From the NCBI GenBank assembly GCA_029881255.1, contig JAOUMY010000001.1, forward strand, positions 1,054,001 through 1,118,000: a DNA stretch of 64,000 nt. Direction: 5' to 3'. The position numbers and the translations under genes are program-made. Source of the stretch: Gammaproteobacteria bacterium. Its GTDB lineage: Bacteria > Pseudomonadota > Gammaproteobacteria > S012-40. The notes under the pieces were generated by a model that was given only the letters and a program-made list of their open reading frames with translations, made no database searches and was not told the DNA's origin. Of the stretch, positions 7,546-18,543 are shown in pieces; positions within the stretch are counted from its first letter, which is position 1, and each line of letters begins with the position of its first letter.

Positions 7546-9071
7546 TTTCTGCGCGAAAATTGACGACTTCCCTGTCCCGCCTTATGGCGGATTTTGCGCA
7601 TATTGAGGAAGCTCAAGATTGTGATGTGTCCGGCGTCGCCATGGACAGTCGTGCAGTGAAAAGTGGAGATATCTTTCTCGCGTGCCGTGGTGCTAATGGC
7701 GCAACACATGGTGTTGAGTTCTGCGATATGGCAATTGCGAAAGGGGCAATCGCAATTGCGGTCGACGATGAAGGCAGCGAGCAAAGTAAAGCCATTTCTG
7801 AATTGCGTGCGAAATATGATCTACCGATATTTCCCGTACGCGGATTGAATCAAAAAGCTGGTTTGATCGCGGCACGTTTCTTTGGTCAGCCTTCGCAAGC
7901 GCTGAATGTGTTCGGTATAACCGGCACAAACGGTAAAACATCGGTATCGCAATTCCTTGCGCAGTGTTTTACGTCACTGGGACGGCCATGTGGTGTTATT
8001 GGCACTTTGGGCTCAGGTATGTGGGGGAGTCTTCATGATTCCGGTCATACCACGCCAAGTGCAGTTGCTGTACAGCAAACGATTTACGACATGTCGCAAC
8101 AACAGGCAAGCGAGCTGGTAATGGAAGTGTCGTCTCACGGGCTTGAACAGGGCCGAGTGAATGGCGTGGAATTTAATGTAGCCGTACTGACAAATCTCAG
8201 TCGAGACCATCTCGATTATCACGGCACAATGGAAAACTATGCTTTGGCAAAAGCACTGCTGTTTAAGCAAAGCCAATTAACTGCAGCCGTTTTGAATCTC
8301 GACGACGCCTTTGGTCGCAACTTGTGCAGGCAAACACCTGATGGTGTGGAGCGAGTCGGCTACAGCCTGGAACTGGATTCGTCTGAACTGGTTGATAAGT
8401 TGGTCAGTGGGCGCATTGCATCGCTTGGTCATACAGGAATAGTCATGGATGTCACGTCACCGTGGGGGGGCGGCGAAATCCGATCCAGCTTGCTTGGTCG
8501 ATTTAATGCGCAAAATATATTAGCCGTACTCTGTTCGCTGCTGGTGAGTGGTGTTTCATTCAAACAGGCTGCGAATCTGCTTGCCGAGATCAAGGCGCCC
8601 CCTGGGCGTATGGAAACATTTCAGGTCGAAAATGCACCGCTCGTTGTTGTTGACTACGCCCATACGCCTGACGCACTCGAAAACGTTCTGGCTACCTTGC
8701 GTGAACATTGTCAGGGCGAGGTTTGGGTTGTGTTTGGCTGCGGTGGTAATCGCGATCGTGGCAAACGTCCCCAGATGGGGGCGATTGCTGAGACGTTTGC
8801 CAATCGGGTTATCGTTACGGATGACAATCCCCGTCGTGAAAATGCCCAACAAATCGTGGACGATATTTTGTCTGGAATAAGAAATATTGGAGCTATTCGC
8901 GTCGAACACGACCGAGAGCAGGCGATTATGATGGCGATTCAACAGGCCGCGACGCAGGATATGGTATTGATAGCCGGCAAGGGCCACGAGGATTATCAGA
9001 TCGTCGGCGATGAAGTGCGACATTTTAGTGATAAAGAAGTGGTTGAGCGCGTATTGGGGGTGGCAGCCTGA
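7542..9071 (+). CDS. murE: UDP-MurNAc-tripeptide synthetase MurE (meso-DAP adding)
   Basis: MurE adds the third residue of the stem peptide in the cytoplasm. The 509-residue ligase has the ATP-binding GITGTNGKTSVSQF motif, the HTTPSA and VSSHGL segments of the central domain, and VVDYAHTPDALE. The DDNPRRE motif carries the DNPR signature that selects meso-diaminopimelate over lysine. The gene overlaps both neighbours and is translationally coupled. Confidence 0.97.
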   Translation: MISARKLTTSLSRLMADFAHIEEAQDCDVSGVAMDSRAVKSGDIFLACRGANGATHGVEFCDMAIAKGAIAIAVDDEGSEQSKAISELRAKYDLPIFPVRGLNQKAGLIAARFFGQPSQALNVFGITGTNGKTSVSQFLAQCFTSLGRPCGVIGTLGSGMWGSLHDSGHTTPSAVAVQQTIYDMSQQQASELVMEVSSHGLEQGRVNGVEFNVAVLTNLSRDHLDYHGTMENYALAKALLFKQSQLTAAVLNLDDAFGRNLCRQTPDGVERVGYSLELDSSELVDKLVSGRIASLGHTGIVMDVTSPWGGGEIRSSLLGRFNAQNILAVLCSLLVSGVSFKQAANLLAEIKAPPGRMETFQVENAPLVVVDYAHTPDALENVLATLREHCQGEVWVVFGCGGNRDRGKRPQMGAIAETFANRVIVTDDNPRRENAQQIVDDILSGIRNIGAIRVEHDREQAIMMAIQQAATQDMVLIAGKGHEDYQIVGDEVRHFSDKEVVERVLGVAA

Positions 9072-10435
9072 TGCAAGTGCTGAATGAATGGACATTGCAA
9101 TCTGCGGCTCAAGTTCTGGGATGTGAGGCGCCAGCTAATGACGCAAAATTTAGTGGCGTGAGTACGGACACTCGCACGATCAAGCCGGGTGATTTGTTTT
9201 TTGCCATTACAGGCGAAAATTTTGATGGCCACGAGTATGTTGGCAAAGCGGCAGAGCAAGGCGCGGTGGCGGCAGTCGTCAGTCGAGAAACAGTAGTTTC
9301 GATTCCTCAACTGAAAGTTGACGATACACGTATCGCCCTGGGTGCGCTGGCAGCCGCGCATCGCAAGAAATTTAAAAAGCCAGTTATCGGATTGACCGGT
9401 AGCAATGGAAAGACCACTGTTAAAGAATTGCTTAGCGCGATTCTAGCGCGCTGTGGAAAAGTTCTGGCGACGGCAGGAAATTTTAATAACGATATCGGAT
9501 TGCCTCATACACTATTTCGCCTGCAGTTGGATGAAGACTTTGCAGTGCTTGAAATGGGGGCAAATCATCCCGGCGAGATCGCTTATTTGAGCGCGATTGC
9601 GAGTCCTGATGTAGCGATACTCAATAATGCCGGCGCGGCGCATCTTGAAGGTTTTGGTTCGCTACAGGGCGTAGCCAAGGCAAAAGGTGAAATTTTTGAA
9701 AACCTATCGAGTAAAGCTGTCGCTGTAATTAATCGCGACGATGACTTCGCAGATTATTGGCTCGGCATTACACGCCATTGTAAACGCATCGGGTTTGGTA
9801 TCGAGAACACGACAGCGGAAGTACGCGCGAGTGATTTGTTGCACAGCAATGAGGGAGTTGCTTTTCGCCTGCACATTGCTCAACAGAGCCTGGAAGTCAA
9901 TCTAGCTTTATTTGGTCGGCACAACGTCATGAATGCATTGGCTGCAGCGGCAGCGGCACATGTTCTTGGCGTGTCTATCGAAGACATTCGAACGGCATTG
10001 AACAGTTTTCAGGCAGTCAAGGGACGGCTTAAAGCCATGACGGCAGAAAACGGTTGCATGGTATTCGATGACACCTATAACGCCAATCCTAATTCACTAT
10101 ATGCAGGAATTGACGTGTTAGTCGCCTTGCCTGGGACACACGTGCTGGTCATGGGCGATATGCTTGAAGTGGGGAAAGATACGGCGACAGTTCACTTTCA
10201 AGCAGGCGAATATGCCAAACAGCAAGGTGTAGATAGATTGTTCGCGTATGGGCCACAAAGTGTACAGGCAGTAAAGGCCTTCGGGGACAGGGCCCAACAT
10301 TTTGCTACGCACGACGACCTGGCAAAGGCGCTGAAGGAAATTCTCGATGCCGATGTAAAAGTTCTGGTCAAAGGTTCTCGGGGAATGCAGATGGAAAAAA
10401 TTGTTAATTCACTCAAATCCGCTAGTGAGGTTTAA
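9071..10435 (+). CDS. murF: UDP-MurNAc-pentapeptide synthetase MurF
   Basis: MurF attaches D-Ala-D-Ala to the UDP-MurNAc tripeptide, completing the pentapeptide. The 454-residue protein has an N-terminal substrate domain (FSGVSTDTRTIKPGDLFFAI), the ATPase motif GLTGSNGKTTVKELL, LEMGANHPGEI, and DDTYNANPNS in the C-terminal part. Its start overlaps the murE stop by one base. Its D-Ala-D-Ala substrate is made by the ddlB product encoded downstream in the same operon. Confidence 0.97.
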   Translation: MQVLNEWTLQSAAQVLGCEAPANDAKFSGVSTDTRTIKPGDLFFAITGENFDGHEYVGKAAEQGAVAAVVSRETVVSIPQLKVDDTRIALGALAAAHRKKFKKPVIGLTGSNGKTTVKELLSAILARCGKVLATAGNFNNDIGLPHTLFRLQLDEDFAVLEMGANHPGEIAYLSAIASPDVAILNNAGAAHLEGFGSLQGVAKAKGEIFENLSSKAVAVINRDDDFADYWLGITRHCKRIGFGIENTTAEVRASDLLHSNEGVAFRLHIAQQSLEVNLALFGRHNVMNALAAAAAAHVLGVSIEDIRTALNSFQAVKGRLKAMTAENGCMVFDDTYNANPNSLYAGIDVLVALPGTHVLVMGDMLEVGKDTATVHFQAGEYAKQQGVDRLFAYGPQSVQAVKAFGDRAQHFATHDDLAKALKEILDADVKVLVKGSRGMQMEKIVNSLKSASEV

Positions 10436-10438
10436 ATC

Positions 10439-11527
10439 GTGCTGTTAATACTGACAGAGTATCTGGCGCAATTTCATTCGGGGTTTAATGTTTTTCAATA
10501 CCTCACCCTGCGTGCCATCCTGGGTGTGTTAACTGCGCTGGTCATCGCCTTTCTTGTCGGTCCGCGTATGATACGCCGTCTCAGCTTTAAGCAGAAAAAA
10601 GGACAGCCGATTCGCAGCGATGGGCCACAAAGTCATCTTGCCAAGGCAGGCACGCCAACCATGGGTGGATTATTGATACTGGTGGCGATGGTGGTGAGCA
10701 CTGTTTTGTGGTCGGATCTGAGTAATCGTTATGTCTGGGTCGTGCTCGGCGTAACCATTTTGTTTGGAATAATTGGTTATATCGACGACTACAAAAAACT
10801 CATCAAAAAAGACCCTAAGGGTCTGAGTGCCAGACACAAGTATTCCATGCAGTCGCTGGGCGCCTTAGGCGCTGCGTACTTTTTGTACGTTACAGCAACG
10901 TCCAGTGTCGAGACGACCTTGATCGTGCCCTTCATGAAAGATTTCGGGATTCAAATGGGGCTCGTGACCTTCGTCATTTTTTCCTATTTCGTTATTGTTG
11001 GTTCGAGCAACGGTGTGAACCTAACTGACGGACTGGATGGCCTGGCGATCATGCCGACGGTACTGGTGGGTGGTGCGCTGGGAATATTTGCATACGTCGC
11101 AGGTCACTCCAAGTTTGCTGAGTATTTAACGATTCCCTACGTCGCTGGCGCGGGTGAAGTGACTATCTTCTGCGGCGCTATCGTGGGTGCAGGTCTCGGT
11201 TTTCTGTGGTTTAACGCCTATCCCGCGCAAGTGTTTATGGGAGATATTGGCGCGCTGGCCTTAGGCGCGGCGCTCGGTGTGGTCGCCATCATCGTGCGTC
11301 AGGAATTGGTGTTATTCATTATGGGTGGCGTGTTTGTCGTGGAGACACTATCGGTGGCGATTCAAGTGCTCTCCTACAAAATGACGGGAAAACGCGTTTT
11401 TCGCATGGCGCCGCTCCATCATCACTATGAACTAAAAGGATGGCCGGAGCCGCGAATAATCGTGCGATTTTGGATAATTACGGTGATTCTGGTGTTGTTC
11501 GGTTTGGCGACCTTGAAGATTCGATAG
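10439..11527 (+). CDS. mraY: Phospho-MurNAc-pentapeptide transferase MraY
   Basis: MraY transfers phospho-MurNAc-pentapeptide to undecaprenyl phosphate, forming lipid I in the inner membrane. The 362-residue protein has about ten membrane helices and the conserved motifs GTPTMGG, the Mg2+-binding [29 protein letters not shown] and [14 protein letters not shown]. The start is GTG at 10439 with GTGAGG at 10425-10430 upstream; the product opens like E. coli MraY. Confidence 0.97.
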   Translation: MLLILTEYLAQFHSGFNVFQYLTLRAILGVLTALVIAFLVGPRMIRRLSFKQKKGQPIRSDGPQSHLAKAGTPTMGGLLILVAMVVSTVLWSDLSNRYVWVVLGVTILFGIIGYIDDYKKLIKKDPKGLSARHKYSMQSLGALGAAYFLYVTATSSVETTLIVPFMKDFGIQMGLVTFVIFSYFVIVGSSNGVNLTDGLDGLAIMPTVLVGGALGIFAYVAGHSKFAEYLTIPYVAGAGEVTIFCGAIVGAGLGFLWFNAYPAQVFMGDIGALALGAALGVVAIIVRQELVLFIMGGVFVVETLSVAIQVLSYKMTGKRVFRMAPLHHHYELKGWPEPRIIVRFWIITVILVLFGLATLKIR

Positions 11528-11534
11528 ATAAGCT

Positions 11535-12893
11535 ATGGGTGCATTGGCATACATGAGTGACTACAAAAACAAAAAAATTGCGGTGATCGGACTGGGGAGT
11601 ACTGGTCGCTCTTGCGTGAAGTGGTTGGTGAGCAAGGGTTATGAAGTCAAGGTGTTTGATACACGTGAAAGTGTGGCAGGGGTCGACGCTTTCAGGCTTG
11701 AATATCCACAAGTGGAAGTAAAGTTTGGTGCGCTAATGTTAGACGATTTTTCAGATATCGATATGCTGGTTTGCAGCCCAGGCGTGTCTGTGAAAGAACG
11801 GGTGTTGCAGCAATTGCTCAACAATGACGTTGAACTTGTCGGCGACATAGAACTGTTTGCGCGAGAAGTGAAACAGCCCATTATCGCCATTACCGGCTCA
11901 AACGGAAAAAGTACCGTTACCACTTTGGTCGGTGAAATGGCGCGTGCTTCCGGACTGGATGCAGTTATTGCGGGGAATATCGGGACGCCGGTGCTCGATT
12001 TGCTCGCTGACGACCCAAAAGAATTGTATGTGTTGGAGTTGTCCAGTTTTCAACTGGAAACTACCTACGGTTTGCGACCCAATGTGGCAGTTGTTCTAAA
12101 TATCAGTCCCGACCATATGGATCGCTATGATGATCTCGAAGAATATGCTGAAGCAAAAGCTCGAATCTATAACGACGCCAATATATGCATAATCAACCGC
12201 GATGATCCCGCTGTCGTGGCAATGGTGCATGGTGACAACATCGTCGGCTTTACACTGGGAGAACCGGCTAGCGAAAAAGATTTTGGATTGCGCAACTTCG
12301 AAGGCAATGAATGGATCTGCAAGGGTAAAGAAAAAATCATGCCCGTGAAGGAACTCAGTCTCGCGGGTAGACACAACGTCGCCAATGCACTTGCGGCACT
12401 GGCCATCTGTGAAGCACAAAAGCTTGATCGCCTCGCCTGTGTACAGGTATTGAAAAATTTTCAGGGTTTGCCGCATCGCTCTCAACGTGTCGCAGTCATA
12501 AATGGCGTGCAGTGGATTAACGACTCAAAGGGTACCAACGTAGGTGCGACAATGGCAGCGGTGGCTGGTATGGATGGACCGGTATGGCTTATTGCCGGAG
12601 GTCAATCCAAAGATCAGGATTTTTCTGCACTTGCGCCAGTCGTAGCAGAAAAGGCAAAGGCCGTGCTTCTGTATGGCGAAGATGCAGGCATTATAGAACA
12701 GGCGATTGAGGGCAGTGCGCCCATTATTCGCGTACAAAATCTCAAGGAAGCGGTTGATGTGGCATACGCGCGCGCTGAAGAAGGTGACAGTGTGTTGTTA
12801 TCGCCTGCGTGTGCAAGTTTCGACATGTTTCGTAACTACGTTGAGCGTGGCGAAGTTTTTATTCAGTTAGTTGAGGATCTACAACACCCATGA
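11535..12893 (+). CDS. murD: UDP-MurNAc-L-alanine:D-glutamate ligase MurD
   Basis: MurD adds D-glutamate as the second residue of the stem peptide. The 452-residue protein has an N-terminal Rossmann-like domain (IAVIGLGSTGRSCVKWL), the ATP-binding AITGSNGKSTVTTL, the ELSSFQLE and NISPDHMDRYDDLEEY segments, and INDSKGTNVGAT in the third domain. The start is uncertain: ATG 11535 is taken, but ATG 11553 gives MSDYKNKKIAVIGLG, closer to family length. It overlaps ftsW by 4 nt. Confidence 0.96.
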   Translation: MGALAYMSDYKNKKIAVIGLGSTGRSCVKWLVSKGYEVKVFDTRESVAGVDAFRLEYPQVEVKFGALMLDDFSDIDMLVCSPGVSVKERVLQQLLNNDVELVGDIELFAREVKQPIIAITGSNGKSTVTTLVGEMARASGLDAVIAGNIGTPVLDLLADDPKELYVLELSSFQLETTYGLRPNVAVVLNISPDHMDRYDDLEEYAEAKARIYNDANICIINRDDPAVVAMVHGDNIVGFTLGEPASEKDFGLRNFEGNEWICKGKEKIMPVKELSLAGRHNVANALAALAICEAQKLDRLACVQVLKNFQGLPHRSQRVAVINGVQWINDSKGTNVGATMAAVAGMDGPVWLIAGGQSKDQDFSALAPVVAEKAKAVLLYGEDAGIIEQAIEGSAPIIRVQNLKEAVDVAYARAEEGDSVLLSPACASFDMFRNYVERGEVFIQLVEDLQHP

Positions 12894-14086
12894 GAGCGCA
12901 AAGCATCTCTTATGCTGGCAGAGACGCCTACCATGACAGGCGGCAGAAAAATATTGCCGGTGTCGATGTTGCGCTGTTGTTGATAGTGCTCGCCATCATG
13001 AGTCTGGGTCTGGTAATGGTGACATCTGCATCGATAACTGTCGCCAACGAACAATATGGCGACGCGTTCTATTTTCTGTATCGGCAGGGTGCGTATTTAA
13101 TTACCGGTATTTCTCTCGCTGCTGTGATCTGGCGTTTACCATTAAAAGTTTGGGAAGTGATTGGCCCCTATGCTTTGATGGCCACGTTAATTTTACTTGT
13201 TTTAGTGTTAGTGCCGGGCATAGGCAAGAGCATTAACGGCAGTACGCGTTGGTTAGGCGCGGGTGGGCTTACGTTTCAGGTTTCGGAGTTGGCGAAATTG
13301 TTTGTGATCGTCTATCTCGCCGGATATTTAACGCGTCATGCGGAGCGTGTTACAACCCGGATACGGGGTTTTCTGATGCCTTTGCTAGTGCTTGCGGCGG
13401 TTGCGTTTCTGCTGCTTAAAGAGCCGGACTTTGGCGCAACTGTCGTGGTGACTGCTACAGGATTGTTTCTGCTGTTCATCGGTGGCGTGAAGTTATGGCA
13501 ATTTTCAATGATTGCTCTGGTGGCTGGTGGCGCATTGGTGACGCTGGCATTTTCCGATGATTACCGCCTAAAGCGTTTGATCAGCTTTCGTGATCCTTGG
13601 GCAGATCAGTTCGATACGGGGTATCAGTTAACGCAGGCGCTTATCGCGTTTGGTCGTGGAGAGCTAAGTGGCGTAGGCCTTGGCAGCAGTGTGCAAAAAC
13701 TTTTTTATCTGCCGGAGGCGCACACGGATTTTCTGATGGCCATTGTGGCGGAAGAGCTAGGCTATCTCGGAGTCTTAAGCATAATCCTGTTGTTTGCGCT
13801 ACTTGCGTGGCGAGCAATTGTGATCGGACAACGTGCGTTACTTAGCGAAAATCGCTTCGGCGCTTATATCGCGCATGGCATAGGTTTCTGGTTGGTGCTG
13901 CAGGCATTAATCAATATAGGCGTAAACATGGGCGCCTTACCAACAAAAGGAATTACCTTGCCGCTCATGAGCTATGGGGGAAGTAGCGTCATCGTCTCCT
14001 GTATCGCTGTGGCGTTATTGCTCCGCGTAGATCTGGAAACACGTTTCCATGGTCGCAAACCGGGACAGGATCGCCGTAGGTCATGA
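12890..14086 (+). CDS. ftsW: Septal peptidoglycan glycosyltransferase FtsW
   Basis: FtsW is the SEDS-family polymerase that makes septal glycan strands from lipid II in complex with FtsI. The 398-residue protein has about ten membrane helices and the conserved GSTRWL(G)AGG loop, FQVSELAKLF, LKEPDFGATVV, EAHTDFLMAIVAEELG and LPTKGITLPLMSYGGSS. It overlaps murG by an ATGA junction. Confidence 0.96.
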   Translation: MRAQSISYAGRDAYHDRRQKNIAGVDVALLLIVLAIMSLGLVMVTSASITVANEQYGDAFYFLYRQGAYLITGISLAAVIWRLPLKVWEVIGPYALMATLILLVLVLVPGIGKSINGSTRWLGAGGLTFQVSELAKLFVIVYLAGYLTRHAERVTTRIRGFLMPLLVLAAVAFLLLKEPDFGATVVVTATGLFLLFIGGVKLWQFSMIALVAGGALVTLAFSDDYRLKRLISFRDPWADQFDTGYQLTQALIAFGRGELSGVGLGSSVQKLFYLPEAHTDFLMAIVAEELGYLGVLSIILLFALLAWRAIVIGQRALLSENRFGAYIAHGIGFWLVLQALINIGVNMGALPTKGITLPLMSYGGSSVIVSCIAVALLLRVDLETRFHGRKPGQDRRRS

Positions 14087-15153
14087 CGATGCATGTAGTA
14101 ATTATGGCGGGTGGTACTGGTGGGCATGTATTTCCCGCGCTTGCGGTAGCAGATGAATTGCGTTCGAGAGGTGTATCAGTATCGTGGATAGGAACGCAAC
14201 GCGGTTTGGAAGCGGACGTGATTCCTGCGGCGGGGATCGAAATAGATTGGATTAGCATTTCAGCGGTTAGAGGAAAGGGATTGAGTGGTTGGTTAAGCGC
14301 ACCATTTAGGATACTTAAGGCAGTGAGTGAAGCAAAAGCGATTATGAAAAGACGCCAACCTAGCCTGGTGCTGGGTATGGGCGGCTTTGTCGCCGGTCCT
14401 GGTGGGCTTGCTGCGTGGTTAAGTGGAGTACCCTTGTTGATACACGAACAAAACTCTATCGCCGGAATGACGAATCGACAGTTGTCGCGTTTTGCAAAGA
14501 AGGTAATGGTTGCATTTCCTAATGCGTTTAGCGGAAGTAAAGTGGTGAATGTAGGTAACCCACTGCGTGGGCCTATCATCAATGTCGAAGCGCCCGAAAA
14601 ACGTTTTGCTGGACGTAATACTGGATTGAGAATTTTGGTTATCGGCGGCAGCTTGGGCGCCGCTGCCTTGAATGAAACCGTTCCACAGGCCTTGAAATCA
14701 TTAGCACTAGCATACGAAGTTTGGCATCAGACAGGAAAACGCAATCTCGAAGAAACCAAAACATGGTATGCGCAGGCTGGCGTTTCTGGACGCGTGGTCC
14801 CTTTTATTGAAGACATGGCAGAAGCTTATGCATGGGCGGATATCGTGATATGCAGAGCTGGTGCGTTGACTGTAGGCGAATTGGCCGCTGTGGGTGTTGG
14901 ATCGATACTCGTACCGTTTCCGCACGCCGTTGATGACCATCAAACAACAAACGCGCAATATCTGGTTGAGAACGGCGCAGCGATTTGCATCCAGCAAGCT
15001 GAACTCGAGGCTGGCAAATTGTCGCAGTTGCTGGAAACCTACACGCGTGATCGCCAAAAACTCTTAAGTATGGCTATCGCCGCACGTGCCTTGGGTCGAC
15101 CTCGTGCGACTAAAGATGTTGCAGATTTGTGTATGGAGTACGCCCATGTTTGA
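14083..15153 (+). CDS. murG: Lipid II synthase MurG
   Basis: MurG is the membrane-associated GT28 glycosyltransferase that adds GlcNAc from UDP-GlcNAc to lipid I. The 356-residue protein has the N-terminal glycine-rich loop [40 protein letters not shown], the second glycine loop [11 protein letters not shown], and the donor-binding [15 protein letters not shown] and [11 protein letters not shown] segments. Its end overlaps the murC start by 8 nt. Confidence 0.97.
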   Translation: MTMHVVIMAGGTGGHVFPALAVADELRSRGVSVSWIGTQRGLEADVIPAAGIEIDWISISAVRGKGLSGWLSAPFRILKAVSEAKAIMKRRQPSLVLGMGGFVAGPGGLAAWLSGVPLLIHEQNSIAGMTNRQLSRFAKKVMVAFPNAFSGSKVVNVGNPLRGPIINVEAPEKRFAGRNTGLRILVIGGSLGAAALNETVPQALKSLALAYEVWHQTGKRNLEETKTWYAQAGVSGRVVPFIEDMAEAYAWADIVICRAGALTVGELAAVGVGSILVPFPHAVDDHQTTNAQYLVENGAAICIQQAELEAGKLSQLLETYTRDRQKLLSMAIAARALGRPRATKDVADLCMEYAHV

Positions 15154-16621
15154 TCGAATTTATACTGGCGCAAACGCTACCCGAAATATGGGGCGCATTA
15201 AGCAGATACACTTTGTTGGTATCGGTGGCGTCGGTATGTGCGGTATCGCTGAGGTATACGCGAATCTAGGTTTTTCCGTTAGTGGGTCAGATCTCAAACA
15301 GACAGCAACGACTCGACGTCTTGAAGACATGGGTATACGCATTGCCATAGGGCATGCAGCGGAAAATGTACAGGACGCGGATGTTGTTGTTATCTCCAGT
15401 GCAGTAGGTAAGGAAAATCCCGAAGTAAGGGAAGCTCGCGAGTTAATGATCCCGGTGGTGCGTCGGGCCGAAATGCTTGCTGAGTTGATGCGTTTTCGTT
15501 TTGGCATCGCCGTTGCCGGAACTCATGGTAAGACCACAACTACCAGTCTGGTGTCCAGCCTGTTGGCAGAAGGCGACCTTGATCCGACTTTTGTCATCGG
15601 CGGCAAGCTCAATAGCCTGGGTGTCAATGCCCGTTTAGGTGAAGGTTCATATCTGGTTGCCGAAGCGGATGAAAGCGATGCGTCATTTCTACATCTGCAA
15701 CCCATGATGACAATCGTCACCAATATCGATGCCGATCACATGAGTACCTACGACGGTGATTTCTCAAAGTTGCGACGGACGTTTATTGAATTTTTACATC
15801 ACTTGCCATTTTACGGATTGGCGGTGATGTGTATTGATGATCCACAAATTGCCGATGTGTTGAAGGAGATTGCGCGACCGGTTTTGACATATGGACTGAG
15901 TGAAGAGGCAGATTTACGTGCCAGCAATATCGAACAGCGGGGAATGCAAACACATTTTACGGTTTCGACTCGCGAAAACCCCGAGTGGTTGCAAGTGACC
16001 TTGAATTTGCCTGGAACCCACAATGTGCAAAACGCACTTGCCGCGATTGCGGTAGCAAACCAGCTTGGTGTTGCGGATAAGGCAATTTTAAAAGCGCTGT
16101 CGTCTTTCGAGGGCATCGGAAGGCGTTTTCAAGTTCATGGCGATATCGCTTTGCCCAACGGTAAAGTGACCTTGGTTGATGACTATGGTCATCATCCCCG
16201 TGAAGTACAAGCGACTCTCGATGCAATTAATAAAGTATGGCCAGATCGCCGCATTGTCGTTGCGTTTCAGCCACACCGTTATTCGCGTACGCGTGATTTG
16301 TTTGAAGATTTTGTGCAGGTTTTGTCTCAGCCTGAAGTTTTGCTGCTATTGGAAGTATATGCCGCTGGCGAGGAGCCAGTGACAGGTGCGGATAGTCGTT
16401 CCCTGATGAGGGCGATCCGCATGCGTGCGAGCAATGATCCAGTTTTTATTGAAACGATACAAGAACTAAAAGATTTGGTGCCCAAGGTGTTACAGGACAA
16501 TGATGTGTTGTTAACACTTGGGGCGGGGGATATAGGAAGTGTGCCGGGTGAACTGTTCAAAACATATTCTGATGAAAAAGAAGTAGCATTGCCAGCAAAC
16601 GGAGGTGCTCGCGAATGTTGA
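15146..16621 (+). CDS. murC: UDP-MurNAc:L-alanine ligase MurC
   Basis: MurC adds L-alanine, the first residue of the stem peptide, to UDP-MurNAc. The 491-residue protein has the N-terminal [18 protein letters not shown] loop, the ATP-binding [23 protein letters not shown], and [10 protein letters not shown] with FQPHRYSRT in the C-terminal domain. ATG 15146 is chosen because GGAG at 15134-15137 lies 8 nt upstream and the protein then opens [16 protein letters not shown]; an in-frame upstream start would lie deep inside murG. It overlaps murB by 7 nt. Confidence 0.96.
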   Translation: MFDRIYTGANATRNMGRIKQIHFVGIGGVGMCGIAEVYANLGFSVSGSDLKQTATTRRLEDMGIRIAIGHAAENVQDADVVVISSAVGKENPEVREARELMIPVVRRAEMLAELMRFRFGIAVAGTHGKTTTTSLVSSLLAEGDLDPTFVIGGKLNSLGVNARLGEGSYLVAEADESDASFLHLQPMMTIVTNIDADHMSTYDGDFSKLRRTFIEFLHHLPFYGLAVMCIDDPQIADVLKEIARPVLTYGLSEEADLRASNIEQRGMQTHFTVSTRENPEWLQVTLNLPGTHNVQNALAAIAVANQLGVADKAILKALSSFEGIGRRFQVHGDIALPNGKVTLVDDYGHHPREVQATLDAINKVWPDRRIVVAFQPHRYSRTRDLFEDFVQVLSQPEVLLLLEVYAAGEEPVTGADSRSLMRAIRMRASNDPVFIETIQELKDLVPKVLQDNDVLLTLGAGDIGSVPGELFKTYSDEKEVALPANGGAREC

Positions 16622-17580
16622 ATACCTTGTCAGCAAAGAGGCAGTTTATGGCTTTTAACCAGACATTAGGCAGCACAATGGATCATGAGTTAAATATACG
16701 TGGGACTGTGAGTTTTAACGAACCGATGTCCAAGCATACCTCTTGGAGGGTGGGTGGACCGGCGGAGAAGTTTTTCAAGCCGGCAGATATAGACGATGTG
16801 TCCGCTTATCTGAAAAGTATTGACCCAAATGAACCCATTCTATTTGTTGGATTGGGTAGCAACCTGCTCGTGAGAGACGGTGGAATTAGCGGAACAGTGA
16901 TCTTAACCAATGGATTGCTCAACGGTCTGGAGATGATTTCACCGACGCAAATTCGCGCCGAAGCGGGTGTTGCTTGCGGTAAAGTCGCGAGATTTGCTGC
17001 AAAAAACAGTCTTACAGGAATCGAATTTCTTGCCGGGATCCCGGGTAGCATGGGCGGTGCGCTACGCATGAATGCGGGTGCCTTTGGCGGAGAAACCTGG
17101 GACTGGGTGAGTGCTGTTGAAACCATGGATAGAAATGGCGAACGTCATTTGCGAATACCACAAGAATTTGAAGTTGGATATCGGACGGTAAAAGGCCGAG
17201 AAGATGAATGGTTTGTTGCTGCCCACTTGTCATTACAAAAAGGTGATGGCGAAGCAGCGTTATCAAGAATTAAGCAACTGTTGGCGCGCAGAAATGAATC
17301 GCAACCGACAAATCTGCCAAATTGTGGTTCGGTATTCCGTAATCCTGAAGACGATTTCTCCGCGAGATTAATTGAATCCGCGGGTTTGAAGGGATTGTGT
17401 ATAGGCGGTGCCTGTGTCTCGGAAAAACACGCCAATTTTATTATCAACTCGGGAAATGCGCGGGCAATGGAAATAGAACAACTTATCGAAAAAGTCGCAG
17501 CGACCGTCGAACAAATCCACGGGATACGTCTAGTGAGAGAAGTTCATATTGTTGGAAATGCCGCCGAGGCAGGAGAGTGA
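16615..17580 (+). CDS. murB: UDP-N-acetylenolpyruvoylglucosamine reductase MurB
   Basis: MurB is the FAD-dependent enzyme that reduces enolpyruvyl-UDP-GlcNAc to UDP-MurNAc. The 321-residue protein has [25 protein letters not shown], and [20 protein letters not shown] of the FAD domain. [10 protein letters not shown] carries the proton-donor Ser, and REVHIVG carries the C-terminal Glu. The start ATG 16615 has GGAGGTG 7 nt upstream and overlaps the murC stop. The first 35 or so residues look like a poorly conserved N-terminal extension. Confidence 0.95.
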   Translation: MLNTLSAKRQFMAFNQTLGSTMDHELNIRGTVSFNEPMSKHTSWRVGGPAEKFFKPADIDDVSAYLKSIDPNEPILFVGLGSNLLVRDGGISGTVILTNGLLNGLEMISPTQIRAEAGVACGKVARFAAKNSLTGIEFLAGIPGSMGGALRMNAGAFGGETWDWVSAVETMDRNGERHLRIPQEFEVGYRTVKGREDEWFVAAHLSLQKGDGEAALSRIKQLLARRNESQPTNLPNCGSVFRNPEDDFSARLIESAGLKGLCIGGACVSEKHANFIINSGNARAMEIEQLIEKVAATVEQIHGIRLVREVHIVGNAAEAGE

Positions 17581-17586
17581 TCGAAC

Positions 17587-18543
17587 ATGATGACATTTCG
17601 TAGCGTCGAAGAATACGGAAAAGTAGCGGTGCTGATGGGTGGTACCTCGGCCGAACGTGAGATCTCTTTGAAAAGCGGCCAGGCGGTACTCGAGGCCTTG
17701 CTTAGAAAAGGTGTCGATGCACATAAAGTCGACGCTGCGGATAGCGTAATCGCGGCCCTGCAAAACGGTGGCTATAGCCGGGTATTCAATATGCTGCATG
17801 GGCGCATGGGTGAAGATGGGATTATGCAAGGCGCGCTTGAGTTACTCGGTTTGCCGTACACCGGGAGCGGCGTTTTGGGTTCGGCCCTGGGTATGAACAA
17901 GCTTCGTACAAAAGAAGTATGGATTGCCAATGATCTACCCACACCGCCCTATGTTGTTATGCGCAGTCGCGCCGATGTCCCGGTTGCGATTGAAAAACTG
18001 AAGTTGCCGATATTTGTGAAGCCTGCGCACGAAGGCTCTAGCATCGGCATAACAAAAGCCGGTGACGAGGCGGCTCTGGAAAAAGCCTGGATGACGGCGA
18101 ATGATATTGACGACACGGTTATCGCGGAAGGATTTATCAAAGGCGCAGAATACACCTGTGCGATTTTAGGGCGCGATGTCTTGCCCCTGATTCGTCTTGA
18201 AACGCCACATGAGTTTTACGATTTTCATGCAAAATATGTAGCGAATACCACTAAGTATCATTGTCCTTGTGGGCTCGATGAAGAAACTGAAAAGTCGCTG
18301 CAAGCGCTTGCGCTCCGTGCCTTCGATGTGGCTGATGCGCGTGGCTGGGGACGTGTCGATATGATGGTGGCTGAAAATGGCAAGCCCTACTTGATCGAAA
18401 TTAACACGCTTCCCGGAATGACTGACCACAGTTTAGTCCCGATGGCGGCTAAACAAGCGGGAATCGAATTTGATGACCTCGTATTGCGCATACTCGAATC
18501 GAGTATGACCGGTGCGAGTGAAGGAGGATTTGGTGGTTGCTAA
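17587..18543 (+). CDS. ddlB: D-alanine-D-alanine ligase DdlB
   Basis: Ddl joins two D-alanines with ATP for use by MurF. The 318-residue ATP-grasp enzyme opens with VAVLMGGTSAEREISLKSG, has MLHGRMGEDG and PYTGSGVLGSALGMNK, and the ATP-grasp segment FVKPAHEGSSIGI. The C-terminal metal-binding part is LIEINTLPGMTDHSLVP. It lies 6 nt after murB, and its last codons overlap the ftsQ start. Confidence 0.96.
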   Translation: MMTFRSVEEYGKVAVLMGGTSAEREISLKSGQAVLEALLRKGVDAHKVDAADSVIAALQNGGYSRVFNMLHGRMGEDGIMQGALELLGLPYTGSGVLGSALGMNKLRTKEVWIANDLPTPPYVVMRSRADVPVAIEKLKLPIFVKPAHEGSSIGITKAGDEAALEKAWMTANDIDDTVIAEGFIKGAEYTCAILGRDVLPLIRLETPHEFYDFHAKYVANTTKYHCPCGLDEETEKSLQALALRAFDVADARGWGRVDMMVAENGKPYLIEINTLPGMTDHSLVPMAAKQAGIEFDDLVLRILESSMTGASEGGFGGC